Positions 48,494 to 58,118 of a DNA stretch of 64,000 nt are shown here, piece by piece. The DNA lies in the NCBI RefSeq assembly GCF_016756495.1, contig NZ_AP023243.1:4034501-4098500 (forward strand), in the 5' to 3' direction. The translations under genes were made by a program, and so were the position numbers. Origin of the DNA: Mesorhizobium sp. 113-3-3. GTDB taxonomy: Bacteria > Pseudomonadota > Alphaproteobacteria > Rhizobiales > Rhizobiaceae. Position 1 is the first letter of the stretch. Every line of letters starts with the position of its first letter. A model generated the notes under the pieces. That model was not told the origin of the DNA and made no database searches. It saw nothing but the letters and a program-made list of their open reading frames with translations.

Positions 48494-49324
48494 ATGCGCG
48501 CTGCGCGCCTTGCATTTCATGCCGTTCTGTTGTCGGCGGTGATCCCGATAGTCCCCGCCTTCGCCGTACCGGCGCTGCAGGCCCATCGCGCTGTGTACGA
48601 CCTCACCCTCAAAAAAGCCTCCGACCGCTCCGGCATAACAGGCATATCCGGCCGCATGGTCTACGAATTCAACGGCTCGGCCTGCGAAGGCTATACGGTG
48701 AAATTCCGTTTCGTCACCCAGATCGTCACCAACGACAATACGCGGCTGACCGACCAGCAGACGACGACTTTCGAGGACGCCGAAGGCAAGACCTTCTCGT
48801 TCGTGACCAAATCCTTTGTCGACCAGAACCTCGACAAGGAGGTGAAGGGCATCGCCACGAAAGACCAGAAGGGGCTCAAGGTCGATATCGACAAGCCCGA
48901 GAAGAACAGCCTGGAACTCGCCGCTACCCAGTTTCCGACCCAGCACCTGGTCGAGCTGATCGGCAAGGCCGAGAAAGGCGAGAATTTCTACCAGACCAAC
49001 CTGTTCGACGGTTCGGAGGATGCCAACAAGGTGATGGCGACCACCGTCGTCGTCGGCAAGAAGACCGAAGCCGACAAGGCCGATCCGGAGGCTCCGGCGC
49101 TGGCCAAGCTCGCCACGGACAAATACTGGCCGGTCGACATCGCCTATTTCGACGACAGCGCCAAGAACGGCGAGGAAGTGCCGGAATACCGGATCAGCTT
49201 CAAGCTGCATGAGAACGGCATCACCCGCGACCTCACCATGGACTATGGCGACTTCTCGATGACCGGCAAGCTGGTCAACCTGTCGCTGTTCGATCAGACC
49301 AAGCCGTGTCCGGTCTCGAAGTAG
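48494..49324 (+). CDS. eipB: cell envelope integrity protein EipB (DUF1849)
   Basis: A 276-residue periplasmic protein. Signal peptide about residues 1-24 (cleavage after AFA). LQAHRAVYDLTLKK and RMVYEFNGSACEGY are typical of DUF1849. Cys64 and Cys272 (TKPCPVSK) are the only cysteines in the mature part and should form the disulfide reported for Brucella EipB, a beta-spiral protein needed for envelope stress resistance. Divergent from ridA. Confidence 0.88.
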   Translation: MRAARLAFHAVLLSAVIPIVPAFAVPALQAHRAVYDLTLKKASDRSGITGISGRMVYEFNGSACEGYTVKFRFVTQIVTNDNTRLTDQQTTTFEDAEGKTFSFVTKSFVDQNLDKEVKGIATKDQKGLKVDIDKPEKNSLELAATQFPTQHLVELIGKAEKGENFYQTNLFDGSEDANKVMATTVVVGKKTEADKADPEAPALAKLATDKYWPVDIAYFDDSAKNGEEVPEYRISFKLHENGITRDLTMDYGDFSMTGKLVNLSLFDQTKPCPVSK

Positions 49325-49360
49325 CAGGGTTGCGCAATTGAGCTGGCCGCGGCGGGCTTG

Positions 49361-49639
49361 ATGGCAGTCTACGTCGATGCGGCGATCTGGAAGTGGGCCG
49401 GCCATCGCTGGTGCCACCTGATGGCCGACGACACCGACGAACTGCATCGCTTCGCCGCAGCACTCGGCGTCAAGCGTTCGTCCTACCAGGGACCGCCCAA
49501 GACATCGGCTCCGCATTATGACATAACCGGCTTCGAGCGCGACCGCGCGGTGCGGCTCGGCGCCGTCGAATGCAGCCGCGAGGAGATCGTCGCGATCTTT
49601 CGGCGCGTGCGGGTGCCCAATGGAAAGGCCAAGCGATGA
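49361..49639 (+). CDS. DUF4031 family protein
   Basis: A 92-residue protein starting MAVYVDAAIWKWAGHRWCHLMAD in two adjoining segments, with DELHRFAAALGVKRSSYQG and HYDI near residue 50, matching DUF4031. Function unknown. The ATG at 49361 is preferred over a TTG just before. Its stop overlaps the lysE-like start (ATGA). Confidence 0.85.
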   Translation: MAVYVDAAIWKWAGHRWCHLMADDTDELHRFAAALGVKRSSYQGPPKTSAPHYDITGFERDRAVRLGAVECSREEIVAIFRRVRVPNGKAKR

Positions 49640-50247
49640 CACCAACGGCGTTTCTCGCCTATTGCGCCGCGGTCACGCTTGCCGCCGCCACACCGGGACC
49701 GGCGATGTTCGCGGTCATCACCAATGGCGTGTCGCGCGGGTTCCTTCGCGCCTTCATGGCTGGCGTCGGGGTCGCCGCCGGCGATGCGGTGCTGGTCACC
49801 CTGGCGCTGCTCGGGCTGGTGGCGCTGGCGCAAACCTTCGAATGGATCTTTCTCCTGCTGAAATATGCAGGTGCTGTCTATCTGATCTTTCTCGGCATCA
49901 GGATGTGGCGCGCCGCGGCCACGCAATCGAATGAGTCGAGGACGGGCGAGGCGAGATTGTCGAGATCCTTCTTCCTTGGCGCATCCATTGCGCTGGGCAA
50001 CCCCAAGGCGATCCTGTTCCACGCCTCGATCATGCCGCTGATCCTCAACCTCGACACGCTGACATTTGTCGATGGCCTGCTGGTGGTGGCCACCGTCATC
50101 AGCGTCAACATTCTGACCATGGGGGTCTATGCCGCTCTCGCGGGCCGGGCTTCGGGCTGGTTCAGGACGCCGAAGCGCATGCGGCTGATGAACCGGTTTG
50201 CCGGCAGCGCCATGATCGGCACCGGAGCGCTGATTGCCGCACGCTGA
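49636..50247 (+). CDS. LysE family translocator
   Basis: A 203-residue inner-membrane exporter (LysE/RhtB) with about six hydrophobic segments. The N-terminal signature is ATPGPAMFAVITNGVSRG, and GASIALGNPKAILFHASIMP lies near residue 120. Likely exports an amino acid or derivative; specificity unknown. Coupled to the DUF4031 gene. Confidence 0.88.
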   Translation: MTPTAFLAYCAAVTLAAATPGPAMFAVITNGVSRGFLRAFMAGVGVAAGDAVLVTLALLGLVALAQTFEWIFLLLKYAGAVYLIFLGIRMWRAAATQSNESRTGEARLSRSFFLGASIALGNPKAILFHASIMPLILNLDTLTFVDGLLVVATVISVNILTMGVYAALAGRASGWFRTPKRMRLMNRFAGSAMIGTGALIAAR

Positions 50248-50311
50248 GCGGTAAAACGCTGGCCCGCTTGCGTTTGTCGCGCTTCCCCTCTATATGCGCG
50301 CTCATTCCACA

Positions 50312-50398
50312 CACGGACTTTGGTGTCTGCCCGGGAGAAATCCGGCTGAAACCTCCGGTGGCGTTCGAGGACTTCGTCCAAAAATGCCTGTGTCCGTG
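50312..50398 (+). promoter_or_regulatory. structured rpsB 5' leader
   Basis: Downstream of a promoter-like TATATG (50291-50296), CACGGAC (50312-50318) is complementary to GTCCGTG (50392-50398), enclosing a GC-rich leader that ends 27 bases before the rpsB ATG. Ribosomal protein S2 represses its own operon through the leader in several bacteria; the same may apply here. Confidence 0.4.
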
Positions 50399-50424
50399 GA
50401 GGCTAACCGGAAAGGAAAATGAGA

Positions 50425-51207
50425 ATGGCACTGCCTGATTTCAGCATGCGCCAGCTTTTGGAAGCTGGCATTCACTTCGGCCACCAGACCCACCGCTGGA
50501 ACCCGAAGATGGCGCCCTACATCTATGGCGCCCGCAACAACATCCACATCATCGACCTCTCGCAGACGGTGCCTTTGCTGCACCAGGCGCTGAAGCAAGT
50601 TTCCGACACTGTCGCCAAGGGCGGCCGCGTGCTGTTCGTCGGCACCAAGCGCCAGGCATCCGACATCGTCGCCGATGCCGCGCAGCGTTCGGCTCAGTAC
50701 TATGTCAATTCGCGTTGGCTCGGCGGCATGCTGACCAACTGGAAGACGATCTCGAATTCGATCCAGCGCCTGCGCAAGCTCGACGAGATGCTGGCCGGCG
50801 AGGCCCAGGGCCTCACCAAGAAGGAGCGCCTGAACCTCGACCGCGAGCGCGAGAAGCTCGACAAGGCGCTGGGCGGCATCAAGGACATGGGCTCGACGCC
50901 CGACCTGATGTTCGTGATCGACACCAACAAGGAAGCGATCGCCATCCTCGAGGCCAAGCGTCTCGGCATCCCGGTCGTCGCCATCATCGATTCGAACTGC
51001 GATCCGGACAAGATCGACTTCCCGATCCCCGGCAATGACGACGCGGCCCGCGCCATCCAGCTTTATTGCGACCTGATCGCCAAGGCTGCGATCGACGGCA
51101 TCGCCCGTCAGCAGGGCGCGCTCGGCGTCGACATCGGCGCTTCGGTTGAAGCTCCGGTCGAGCCGGCGCTCGATCCGGCTCCGGCATCGGAAGCCCCCGA
51201 GGCTTGA
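50425..51207 (+). CDS. rpsB: 30S ribosomal protein S2
   Basis: A 260-residue small-subunit protein that helps bind S1. It begins [19 protein letters not shown] with the usual [27 protein letters not shown] and [12 protein letters not shown] are typical. The Ala/Pro/Glu-rich C-terminal tail is usual in alphaproteobacteria. The start at 50425 has GGAAAGGAA upstream. It heads the rpsB-tsf unit. Confidence 0.97.
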   Translation: MALPDFSMRQLLEAGIHFGHQTHRWNPKMAPYIYGARNNIHIIDLSQTVPLLHQALKQVSDTVAKGGRVLFVGTKRQASDIVADAAQRSAQYYVNSRWLGGMLTNWKTISNSIQRLRKLDEMLAGEAQGLTKKERLNLDREREKLDKALGGIKDMGSTPDLMFVIDTNKEAIAILEAKRLGIPVVAIIDSNCDPDKIDFPIPGNDDAARAIQLYCDLIAKAAIDGIARQQGALGVDIGASVEAPVEPALDPAPASEAPEA

Positions 51208-51212
51208 TAATC

Positions 51213-51233
51213 GAAGGCCGGTCCACGGCCTTC
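51213..51233 (+). terminator. hairpin after rpsB
   Basis: GAAGGCCG-GTCCA-CGGCCTTC, an 8-bp perfect stem six bases after the rpsB stop, followed by ATCTTTCT. Probably a partial terminator or attenuator between rpsB and tsf. Confidence 0.65.
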
Positions 51234-51262
51234 ATCTTTCTCATATTTTGGCACGCTAAACA

Positions 51263-51291
51263 GACGCACCATCGAATGCCGATGGTGCGTC
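51263..51291 (+). promoter_or_regulatory. second hairpin in the rpsB-tsf gap
   Basis: GACGCACCATCG, a 5-base loop AATGC and CGATGGTGCGTC form a perfect 12-bp stem that ends 27 bases before the tsf ATG. No T-run follows directly, so a regulatory or stabilising element is more likely than a terminator. Confidence 0.55.
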
Positions 51292-51318
51292 GGTGCATTT
51301 AAAAACAAAGAGGCGACA

Positions 51319-52239
51319 ATGAGCATTTCGGCTGCACAGGTCAAAGAACTCCGCGACTTGACCGGCGCGGGCATGATGGACTGCAAGGCGGCGTTGAACG
51401 AGACCAACGGCAACATGGAAGAGGCCGTCGACTGGCTGCGCAAGAAGGGTATCTCCAAGGCTGACAAGAAGGCCGGCCGCACCGCGGCTGAAGGTCTGAT
51501 CGGCGTCGATGCCGGCGTGCGCGAAGCTGCCGTCGTCGAGGTCAATTCCGAGACCGACTTCGTTGCCCGCAACGCCGCGTTCCAGGAAATCGTCGCCAAC
51601 GTCGCCAAGGTTGCTCTCGCCTATGGCACGACGGAAGCCGTGGCTGCCGCGAAGTATCCGGGTTCGGACAAGTCGGTCACCGACACCATCAAGGACGCTG
51701 TCGGCACCATTGGCGAGAATCTGGGCTTCCGCCGTTCGGCCAAGCTGACCGTTCCGCATGGCGCGGTCGCGACCTATGTCCACAACGCTGTCGCTGACGG
51801 CCTCGGCAAGCTCGGCGTGCTGGTCGCGATCGAAACCACGGGCAATGAGCATGCCGCCAACGCCTTTGGCCGTCAGGTCGCCATGCATGTCGCCGCCACC
51901 AACCCGCTGGCGCTGACGGCGGAGCAGATCGATCCGGCAGCGGTCGAGCGTGAGAAGGCGATCTTCGCCGACCAGGCGCGTCAGACCGGCAAGCCGGAAG
52001 CGATCATCGAAAAGATGGTCGAAGGCCGCCTGCGCAAGTTCTACGAGGAAGTCGTGCTCCTGAAGCAGGCTTTCGTGCTCAATCCCGACATCACTGTCGA
52101 GAAGGCGCTGCAGGATGCCGAGAAGGAAATCGGCGCGCCGGCCAAGATCACCGCCTACCTCCGCTTCGCGCTCGGCGAAGGCATCGAAAAGGAAGAGACC
52201 GATTTCGCGGCGGAAGTCGCGGCGGCGGTCAAGAAGTAA
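51319..52239 (+). CDS. tsf: elongation factor Ts
   Basis: A 306-residue nucleotide-exchange factor for EF-Tu. The N-terminal UBA-like domain reads [22 protein letters not shown], and the core TDFVARN motif is in [22 protein letters not shown]. It ends 13 bases before a convergent lysR; the stem CGGCCGGA/TCCGGCCG at 52272-52301, inside the 3' end of lysR, could serve as its terminator. Confidence 0.97.
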   Translation: MSISAAQVKELRDLTGAGMMDCKAALNETNGNMEEAVDWLRKKGISKADKKAGRTAAEGLIGVDAGVREAAVVEVNSETDFVARNAAFQEIVANVAKVALAYGTTEAVAAAKYPGSDKSVTDTIKDAVGTIGENLGFRRSAKLTVPHGAVATYVHNAVADGLGKLGVLVAIETTGNEHAANAFGRQVAMHVAATNPLALTAEQIDPAAVEREKAIFADQARQTGKPEAIIEKMVEGRLRKFYEEVVLLKQAFVLNPDITVEKALQDAEKEIGAPAKITAYLRFALGEGIEKEETDFAAEVAAAVKK

Positions 52240-52252
52240 ACTTCCTACCGCT

Positions 52253-53188
52253 TTATTCCGAAAGCATTTTTCGGCCGGATGTCCGCAGGGATGTCCGGCC
52301 GATTTCTTGTGCGGTGTCGATAAAGGCCCGCAGTTTCGGCGCCATCGCCGCCCGGCGCGGGAAGTAGAGGAAAAGGCCAGGCTCCTCGATTGCTGATTGC
52401 GGCAGGACCTGCACCAGGCGGCCGGCTGCAAGATCGTCGCGCGCCAGCGGCTCGAACAGATAGGCAAGGCCAACGCCTGCAAGCGCCAGGTCGATCGCCG
52501 CGAGCGAATCCGTGACGATGACTGTACCGCCGGTCTCCATGACGACGTCCTTGCCGTCCTCGGTCAAATCCCAGCGGTAGAGCGCACCGGAGCGGACAAG
52601 CCGGTAGCCGATGCAATTGTGGTTGGCGAGATCGGCCACCCTGCGCGGACGGCCATGGCGCCCGATATAGGTGGGAGAGGCGACGATGACGGCCTTGAAC
52701 GGGGGCGTGAGCCGCACCGCCACCATGTCCTGCGCGATCATCTCGCCCAGCCGGATGCCGGCGTCAAAGCCTTCGCCGACAATGTCGACCAGCCCCTGGT
52801 CGGCGAAAATCTCCACGGTGATGTCCGGATAGCGCTCCGCCATCGCCGCCACCACAGGCGTCACCGCCAGGGGGATCGCGATGTTGGAGGCGTTGATCCT
52901 GAGCAGGCCGGAGGGCCTGCCCTTGACGCTGCGGATTCGATCGATCCGCTCGCCAATATCCTGAAGGGCAGGGGCCGCGGTTTCCACCAGCGCCTTTCCG
53001 GCCTCGGTCAGCGAAACGCTGCGCGTCGTGCGCGCGAACAAGGGCTGGCCGATACGCTCCTCAACGAGGCGCACCGCATGGCTGACCGCTGACGGGCTCA
53101 TGCCGAGTTCGGCCGCGGCGAGCGCGAAGCCGCCACGCCGGGCAACGGCAACGATGACAGGCAAATGTGTGAGGAGATCGCGGTCCAT
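52253..53188 (-). CDS. LysR family transcriptional regulator
   Basis: A 311-residue regulator. The N-terminal winged helix-turn-helix (residues ~5-65) reads VAVARRGGFALAAAELGMSPSAVSHAVR in two parts, and the C-terminal substrate-binding domain covers ~90-300. It is divergent from the SnoaL-like and aldo/keto reductase genes and probably controls them through TCGCA-N7-TGCGA in the shared 116-base gap. The block separates tsf from pyrH. Confidence 0.9.
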   Translation of the reverse strand: MDRDLLTHLPVIVAVARRGGFALAAAELGMSPSAVSHAVRLVEERIGQPLFARTTRSVSLTEAGKALVETAAPALQDIGERIDRIRSVKGRPSGLLRINASNIAIPLAVTPVVAAMAERYPDITVEIFADQGLVDIVGEGFDAGIRLGEMIAQDMVAVRLTPPFKAVIVASPTYIGRHGRPRRVADLANHNCIGYRLVRSGALYRWDLTEDGKDVVMETGGTVIVTDSLAAIDLALAGVGLAYLFEPLARDDLAAGRLVQVLPQSAIEEPGLFLYFPRRAAMAPKLRAFIDTAQEIGRTSLRTSGRKMLSE

Positions 53189-53200
53189 TCATGAATGATA

Positions 53201-53217
53201 TCGCATAGTCTTTGCGA
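53201..53217. promoter_or_regulatory. candidate LysR-type operator
   Basis: TCGCA (53201-53205) and TGCGA (53213-53217) form an inverted repeat with a 7-base spacer in the gap between the divergent lysR and SnoaL-like genes. It fits an LTTR site. A separate palindrome CATTCATGAATG covers the lysR start codon. Confidence 0.45.
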
Positions 53218-53304
53218 ACAATGCAACCTTATCGATGCCAAGGCAGCGGTCCACATTGTCGCCAACTCATCGGCAATCTGCCGATGGCATCGAGGAGAAG
53301 AGAC

Positions 53305-53847
53305 ATGAACGCATTGAAGCACGTAACGTTCGCGGCAGGCATGGCGCTGGCACCCATAGATGCCGGCGGGGCCGACCCGTCCGGCTGGCAGACGCTCGTG
53401 GACGAGCGCGCCGTCATCCGCATTGCCGACGCCATCGACCGCGCCGTCGACGTGCAGGACTGGAAACTGGCGCGCAGCCATTTCGCGGATCGGGTCACCG
53501 CCGATTTCAGCAGCCTGTCCGGCCAGCCAGCCGCCAACATCGCTTCGGACGACCTGATCGGCGCCTGGGCCGGCAACCTCAAGGGCTCGAAGACGAGCCT
53601 GCATCTGCGCACAAATCACCAGGTCGTTCTCGAGGCGGACGGGGCGACCGTCCGTTCGAACGGCTATGCCTGGAACCGCATGGAAGGCAATGGCGACCCG
53701 CTTTGGGAAGTCTGGGGCACTTATGAGCATCATCTGACGCGCTCGGCCGCCGGCTGGAAGGTGGATGGCTTCGCGTTCCACATGACGCATGAGCGCGGCA
53801 ATCCTTGGGTCAAGGCAACGCCGGGCAATGCCACCGCGGGCCAGTGA
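53305..53847 (+). CDS. SnoaL-like (nuclear transport factor 2 fold) protein
   Basis: A 180-residue protein. After a hydrophobic N-terminus that may be a signal peptide (about residues 5-22), the SnoaL-like core reads IADAIDRAVDVQDWKLARSHFA split around residue 50, then LIGAWAGNL and a C-terminal YEHHLTRSAAGWKVDGF. Such proteins are small cyclases, isomerases or binding proteins; the activity here is unknown. RBS GAGGAG. Followed 37 bases later by an aldo/keto reductase. Confidence 0.78.
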   Translation: MNALKHVTFAAGMALAPIDAGGADPSGWQTLVDERAVIRIADAIDRAVDVQDWKLARSHFADRVTADFSSLSGQPAANIASDDLIGAWAGNLKGSKTSLHLRTNHQVVLEADGATVRSNGYAWNRMEGNGDPLWEVWGTYEHHLTRSAAGWKVDGFAFHMTHERGNPWVKATPGNATAGQ

Positions 53848-53884
53848 CGCCACGGCATTCACCAGCAAGCATTGGAAGACGATC

Positions 53885-54994
53885 ATGACCATGACCTACT
53901 ACACGCTCGGCAATAGCGGCCTCAGGGTCAGCCGGCTGGCGCTCGGCACCATGACTTTCGGCAAGGAATGGGGTTGGGGCGCCGACAGGGACACGGCCCG
54001 CGCCATGTTCGACGCCTATGTCGAGGCGGGCGGCAATTTCTTCGACACGGCGGATCTCTACACCAGCGGCACGGCCGAAGCCTGGCTTGGTGAATTCATC
54101 GCCGAGCGGGGCTTGCGCGACACCGCGGTGATCGCCAGCAAGTTCACCATGAACATGCAGCCGGGCAATCCGAATGCCGGCGGCAACGGCCGCAAGAACA
54201 TCATGCGGGCGGTCGATGCTTCGCTGAAGCGGTTGGGCACCGACTATATCGATCTCTATCTCATGCATGTGTGGGACAGGCTGACACCGGCCGAAGAGGT
54301 CATGCGCACGCTGGATGACCTGGTACGGATGGGCAAGATACGCCATGTCGGCCTGTCCGACGTGCCGGCCTGGTATGCGGGGCGGGCGCAGGCGATTGCC
54401 GAGCTGCGCGGATACGAGCCGATTTCGGCCTTGCAGCTCGAATATTCCCTGGCCGAGCGTTCGATCGAGAATGAGTTCGTGCCTTTCGGCACGCGCCATG
54501 GCGCCGGCATCATGGTCTGGAGCCCGCTCGCCAGCGGGCTGCTCAGCGGCAAGTATCGGCCGGCCCAGGCCGGAAATGCCGGACGGCTCGACGGCTTCCG
54601 CAATTCGACACATCCGGGATTCCAGAAGTTCACGGAGCGCAATTGGGCCATCGTGGCCGAACTCGAGAAGGTCGCATCCGAGCTCGGCCGCAGCATGCCG
54701 CAGGTCGCGCTCAACTGGGTGGCGACGCAGCCTGGGATCGCCACCGTCATCCTTGGCGCGACGACGCTTGGCCAGATCAAGGACAATCTTGGCGCGCTGG
54801 ATTTCGAGATTCCGGCAGAGCTTCGCGACCGGCTGGATATGGCCAGCAAAACGCCGGCGCCGTTCCCCTATTCCTATTTCGGATCGCAGATACAGGCGCG
54901 CGTCACCGGTGGCGCTGCAACCGGCGACAAGCCCTCCGGCTACGTGTCGCCGGTGCTTGTCGAGGGCGAGCCAGCCAGCGTGTCCACCGACTGA
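53885..54994 (+). CDS. aldo/keto reductase
   Basis: A 369-residue NADPH-dependent oxidoreductase. The catalytic tetrad is visible as Asp in FDTADLY, Tyr in the same segment, Lys in IASKF and His in LYLMHVWD. The cofactor end motif is in VILGATTLGQIKDNLGAL. Longer than the ~330 typical because of a Pro/Gly/Ser-containing C-terminal tail. Two starts six bases apart (53885, 53891). Substrate unknown; grouped with LysR and SnoaL-like genes. Confidence 0.9.
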   Translation: MTMTYYTLGNSGLRVSRLALGTMTFGKEWGWGADRDTARAMFDAYVEAGGNFFDTADLYTSGTAEAWLGEFIAERGLRDTAVIASKFTMNMQPGNPNAGGNGRKNIMRAVDASLKRLGTDYIDLYLMHVWDRLTPAEEVMRTLDDLVRMGKIRHVGLSDVPAWYAGRAQAIAELRGYEPISALQLEYSLAERSIENEFVPFGTRHGAGIMVWSPLASGLLSGKYRPAQAGNAGRLDGFRNSTHPGFQKFTERNWAIVAELEKVASELGRSMPQVALNWVATQPGIATVILGATTLGQIKDNLGALDFEIPAELRDRLDMASKTPAPFPYSYFGSQIQARVTGGAATGDKPSGYVSPVLVEGEPASVSTD

Positions 54995-55153
54995 TCGATC
55001 CGGCAGGTTGCCACCAATTTGCCGGTCGGGCGCCGCGTGACATCGCGGCGCCCTTCGTGTATCGGAACTCGGCATCGTGCCAATGTTCGGGCTCGGCGCC
55101 TGCGCGAGGGCGGCCAGCCCAGGCGCGACCACATGAAAAATGACGAGGACCAG

Positions 55154-55876
55154 ATGACGGTGAAGCCCCTCTACCGACGTGTCTTGCTGAAAGCATCCGG
55201 CGAAGCGTTGATGGGGGAACAACATTTCGGCATCGACGTCTCGGTCGTGGATCGCATCGCCGCCGACATTGCCGAGGCCCGCGCGCTGGGCATCGAGGTC
55301 GGCGTCGTCATCGGCGGCGGCAATATCTTTCGCGGCGTGGCTGTCGCCTCCAAGGGCGGAGACCGCGTCACCGGCGACCACATGGGCATGCTTGCCACGG
55401 TCATCAACTCGCTGGCGCTGCGCACCTCGCTGCACAAGATCGACGTCGATGCCGTGGTGCTGTCGGCGATCGCCATGCCAGAACTCTGCGAGAGTTTTTC
55501 GCAACGCCAGGCAGACGCTTACATGAACCAGGGCAGGGTGGTGATCTTTGCCGGCGGCACCGGCAACCCGTTCTTCACCACTGATTCGGCCGCAGCGCTG
55601 CGCGCGGCCGAAATCGGCGCCGATGCACTGTTCAAGGGCACGCAGGTCGACGGCGTCTATTCGGCCGACCCGAAAAAGGATCCGAATGCGACGCGTTTCG
55701 AGCGCATCAGCCATGCCGAAGTGATAAATCGTGGCCTTTCCATCATGGATACCGCTGCGATTGCACTTGCGCGCGAAAACAACATTCCGATAATCGTCTA
55801 TTCGATCCACGAAAAAGGTGGTTTCGGCGATATTCTGAGGGGCGGCGGCCGCTGCACGGTCGTCGCGGACGATTGA
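55154..55876 (+). CDS. pyrH: UMP kinase
   Basis: Phosphorylates UMP to UDP. A 240-residue amino-acid-kinase-fold protein starting MTVKPLYRRVLLKASGEALMG in parts, with GVVIGGGNIFRG and ATVINSLAL, plus VFAGGTGNPFFTTDSAAALRA near residue 133 and the C-terminal VYSIHEKGGFGDILRG. The start at 55154 has GAGGA upstream; 55133 is an alternative. It resumes the core cluster after the inserted block. Confidence 0.96.
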   Translation: MTVKPLYRRVLLKASGEALMGEQHFGIDVSVVDRIAADIAEARALGIEVGVVIGGGNIFRGVAVASKGGDRVTGDHMGMLATVINSLALRTSLHKIDVDAVVLSAIAMPELCESFSQRQADAYMNQGRVVIFAGGTGNPFFTTDSAAALRAAEIGADALFKGTQVDGVYSADPKKDPNATRFERISHAEVINRGLSIMDTAAIALARENNIPIIVYSIHEKGGFGDILRGGGRCTVVADD

Positions 55877-55984
55877 TCCGGGGCCTGATCCCTAGAAAAG
55901 GGATACCGACTTTCGAAATTCAGGCTCGAACGGGGCCGTGCCCCGAGGCAGTGAACCCGCGGCAGACGGGTCGAGGAGACTAAG

Positions 55985-56539
55985 ATGAGTGGTGAGTACG
56001 ACGATCTCAAGCGGCGCATGGATGGGGCAATCGCCGCGTTCAAGCATGACCTGGCTTCGCTGCGGACCGGCCGCGCCTCCAGCAATCTGCTCGATGCCAT
56101 CCAGGTGCAGGCCTATGGCACCACCATGCCGATCAATCAGGTGGCCAACGTCACGGTGCCGGAACCGCGCATGATCTCGGTGTCGATCTGGGACAAGTCG
56201 ATGGTCGGCGCCGTTGACCGCGCTATCCGCGAATCCAATCTGGGCTTCAACCCGATCGTCGACGGCACCAATCTGAGGATTCCGCTGCCGGAACTCAACG
56301 AGCAGCGCCGCAAGGAACTGGTCAAGATCTCGCACGGCTATGCCGAGAACGCCCGCGTCGCCGCGCGCCATGTGCGCCGCGACGGCATGGACTTCCTGAA
56401 GAAGGCCGAGAAGGACGGCGCGATCAGCGAGGACGATCAGCGCAAGCGTTCGGACCAGGTCCAGAAGCTTACAGACGAAACGATCAGCACCATCGATCAT
56501 CTGCTTTCCGACAAGGAAGCTGAAATCATGCAGGTTTAG
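55985..56539 (+). CDS. frr: ribosome recycling factor
   Basis: A 184-residue factor that splits post-termination ribosomes with [23 protein letters not shown] near residue 28 is split by the usual PL-type turn; [17 protein letters not shown] and [18 protein letters not shown] are diagnostic. RBS GAGGAG. Typical length; lies 108 bases after pyrH. Confidence 0.97.
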   Translation: MSGEYDDLKRRMDGAIAAFKHDLASLRTGRASSNLLDAIQVQAYGTTMPINQVANVTVPEPRMISVSIWDKSMVGAVDRAIRESNLGFNPIVDGTNLRIPLPELNEQRRKELVKISHGYAENARVAARHVRRDGMDFLKKAEKDGAISEDDQRKRSDQVQKLTDETISTIDHLLSDKEAEIMQV

Positions 56540-56571
56540 GGTTGGCCGCCGGCTGACCCGAAAGCGAGATC

Positions 56572-57306
56572 ATGACAACGCCCGCGCATGTCGCGATCAT
56601 CATGGATGGAAATGGACGCTGGGCCAAAGCGCGCGGCATGCCGAGGCTTGCCGGTCATCGCGCCGGCGTCGAGGCGCTGCGCAAGACCGTGCGCGCGGCG
56701 CCTGATCTCGGCATCTCCTTCCTGACCGTCTATGCTTTCTCGTCGGAGAACTGGTCGCGGCCGAAGTCCGAGGTCAGCGACCTGATGGGGCTTTTGAAGC
56801 TGTTCATCCGCCGTGATCTCGCCGAACTGCACCAGAGCGGCGTGCGGGTCAGGATCATCGGCGACAGGGCAGGGCTGCAGGCCGACATCCGAGGTCTGCT
56901 CGAAGAGGCCGAATCGCTGACCGCCCGCAACGAGTCTCTGACGCTGGTGATTGCCTTCAACTATGGCGGGCGCGACGAGATCGTCCGCACGGCGCGCAAG
57001 CTTGCCTTGGCCGCGGCGCGCGGCGAAATCGATGCCGAATCGATATCAGCCGAAAGCTTTGCCGGCGCTCTCGACACGCAAGGCATACCCGATCCGGAAC
57101 TGGTCATACGCACCAGCGGCGAGCTGCGCCTGTCCAACTTCCTCTTGTGGCAGGCCGCCTACAGCGAGCTCGTCTTCCTGCCTTGCTATTGGCCTGACTT
57201 CAGCCGCGAACACCTTGCCGAGGCGTTGCGCGAATTTGCCGGCCGCGAGCGCCGTTTCGGCGGAGTGGGCCCGCAAGACGTCGCTTCGCGACCGGCCGCG
57301 GGATGA
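56572..57306 (+). CDS. uppS: isoprenyl transferase (undecaprenyl diphosphate synthase)
   Basis: A 244-residue cis-prenyltransferase making the undecaprenyl carrier for peptidoglycan and O-antigen. Seen are [12 protein letters not shown] (residues 11-22, Asp12 catalytic), [18 protein letters not shown] and the C-terminal [16 protein letters not shown]. It overlaps cdsA by four bases (ATGA). Confidence 0.96.
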   Translation: MTTPAHVAIIMDGNGRWAKARGMPRLAGHRAGVEALRKTVRAAPDLGISFLTVYAFSSENWSRPKSEVSDLMGLLKLFIRRDLAELHQSGVRVRIIGDRAGLQADIRGLLEEAESLTARNESLTLVIAFNYGGRDEIVRTARKLALAAARGEIDAESISAESFAGALDTQGIPDPELVIRTSGELRLSNFLLWQAAYSELVFLPCYWPDFSREHLAEALREFAGRERRFGGVGPQDVASRPAAG

Positions 57307-58118
57307 GCAACCTTCAACTCCGCGTCATTTCAGCGGTCGTGCTTGCCGTCATCGCCCTTGGCCTGACCTGGCTTGGCGGCCTGCCTTTTCGACTGCTGTG
57401 CGCAGCCATGTCGGCGATGATTTTTTACGAATGGACCCGCATGTCGCGGCCGGTCGCGGCCAAGGGGCTGGGCTTCTTGCCCGAGGCGCTGGTCGTCGTT
57501 TTCATCGGCGCCTTGATTGCCGGGCTTGCCGCGTCCTGGCTGCTGCTGCTTGTGGTGATTCTGATTGCCGCAACGGCGATTGCCGCCCTGGTTCGCAAGA
57601 CCGGGCAGTGGGAAGCGAGCGGTCTTGCCTATGCCAGCGTGTCCGGCCTGTCGCTTGCCCTGCTGCGTGATGGCGACCATTCGGGCCTCGTCGCCATCCT
57701 GTTCCTGTTCGCGGTCGTCTGGGCGACCGACATTTTTGCCTATTTCGTCGGGCGAGCCGTCGGGGGTCCCAAACTGGCGCCATCTATTTCGCCCGGCAAG
57801 ACGCGTAGCGGCGCGCTCGGTGGCGCTGTCGGTGGCGTTGTCGCCGGGGTCATGCTGGCAGCGGTCGCCGGTGCCGGAAACCTGGCCTTGCTCGGCCTTG
57901 TGGCCCTTGTGCTTTCGATTGTCGCGCAGGCTGGAGATCTGTTCGAGTCCTGGGTCAAACGGCGGCATGGCCGCAAGGATTCGGGCGTGCTCATTCCGGG
58001 TCATGGCGGCGTCATGGACCGTGTCGACGGACTTGTCGCGGCGGCTCTCGCCCTATACGTCATTGGCTGGATTTCGGCGGGCGCCGATCATCCGGCGCAG
58101 GGGCTGTTTCCGATTTGA
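57303..58118 (+). CDS. cdsA: phosphatidate cytidylyltransferase
   Basis: A 271-residue inner-membrane enzyme converting phosphatidic acid and CTP to CDP-diacylglycerol. Several membrane helices; the C-terminal signature is [21 protein letters not shown] and [13 protein letters not shown]. Coupled to uppS. The next core gene in many proteobacteria is dxr, but here rseP follows after 95 bases. Confidence 0.95.
   Translation: MSNLQLRVISAVVLAVIALGLTWLGGLPFRLLCAAMSAMIFYEWTRMSRPVAAKGLGFLPEALVVVFIGALIAGLAASWLLLLVVILIAATAIAALVRKTGQWEASGLAYASVSGLSLALLRDGDHSGLVAILFLFAVVWATDIFAYFVGRAVGGPKLAPSISPGKTRSGALGGAVGGVVAGVMLAAVAGAGNLALLGLVALVLSIVAQAGDLFESWVKRRHGRKDSGVLIPGHGGVMDRVDGLVAAALALYVIGWISAGADHPAQGLFPI

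Noticed and set aside
53186..53197. Palindrome CATTCATGAATG over the lysR start codon as an autorepressor site
   Set aside because: Perfect, but half of it is the start codon itself and it lacks the LTTR T-N11-A layout; chance is possible. The TCGCA-N7-TGCGA repeat is the better candidate.
55064..55085. EcfG-like promoter before pyrH
   Set aside because: GGAAC is followed by TT after 17 bases, one short of the described 18-19, and pyrH is a constitutive housekeeping gene.
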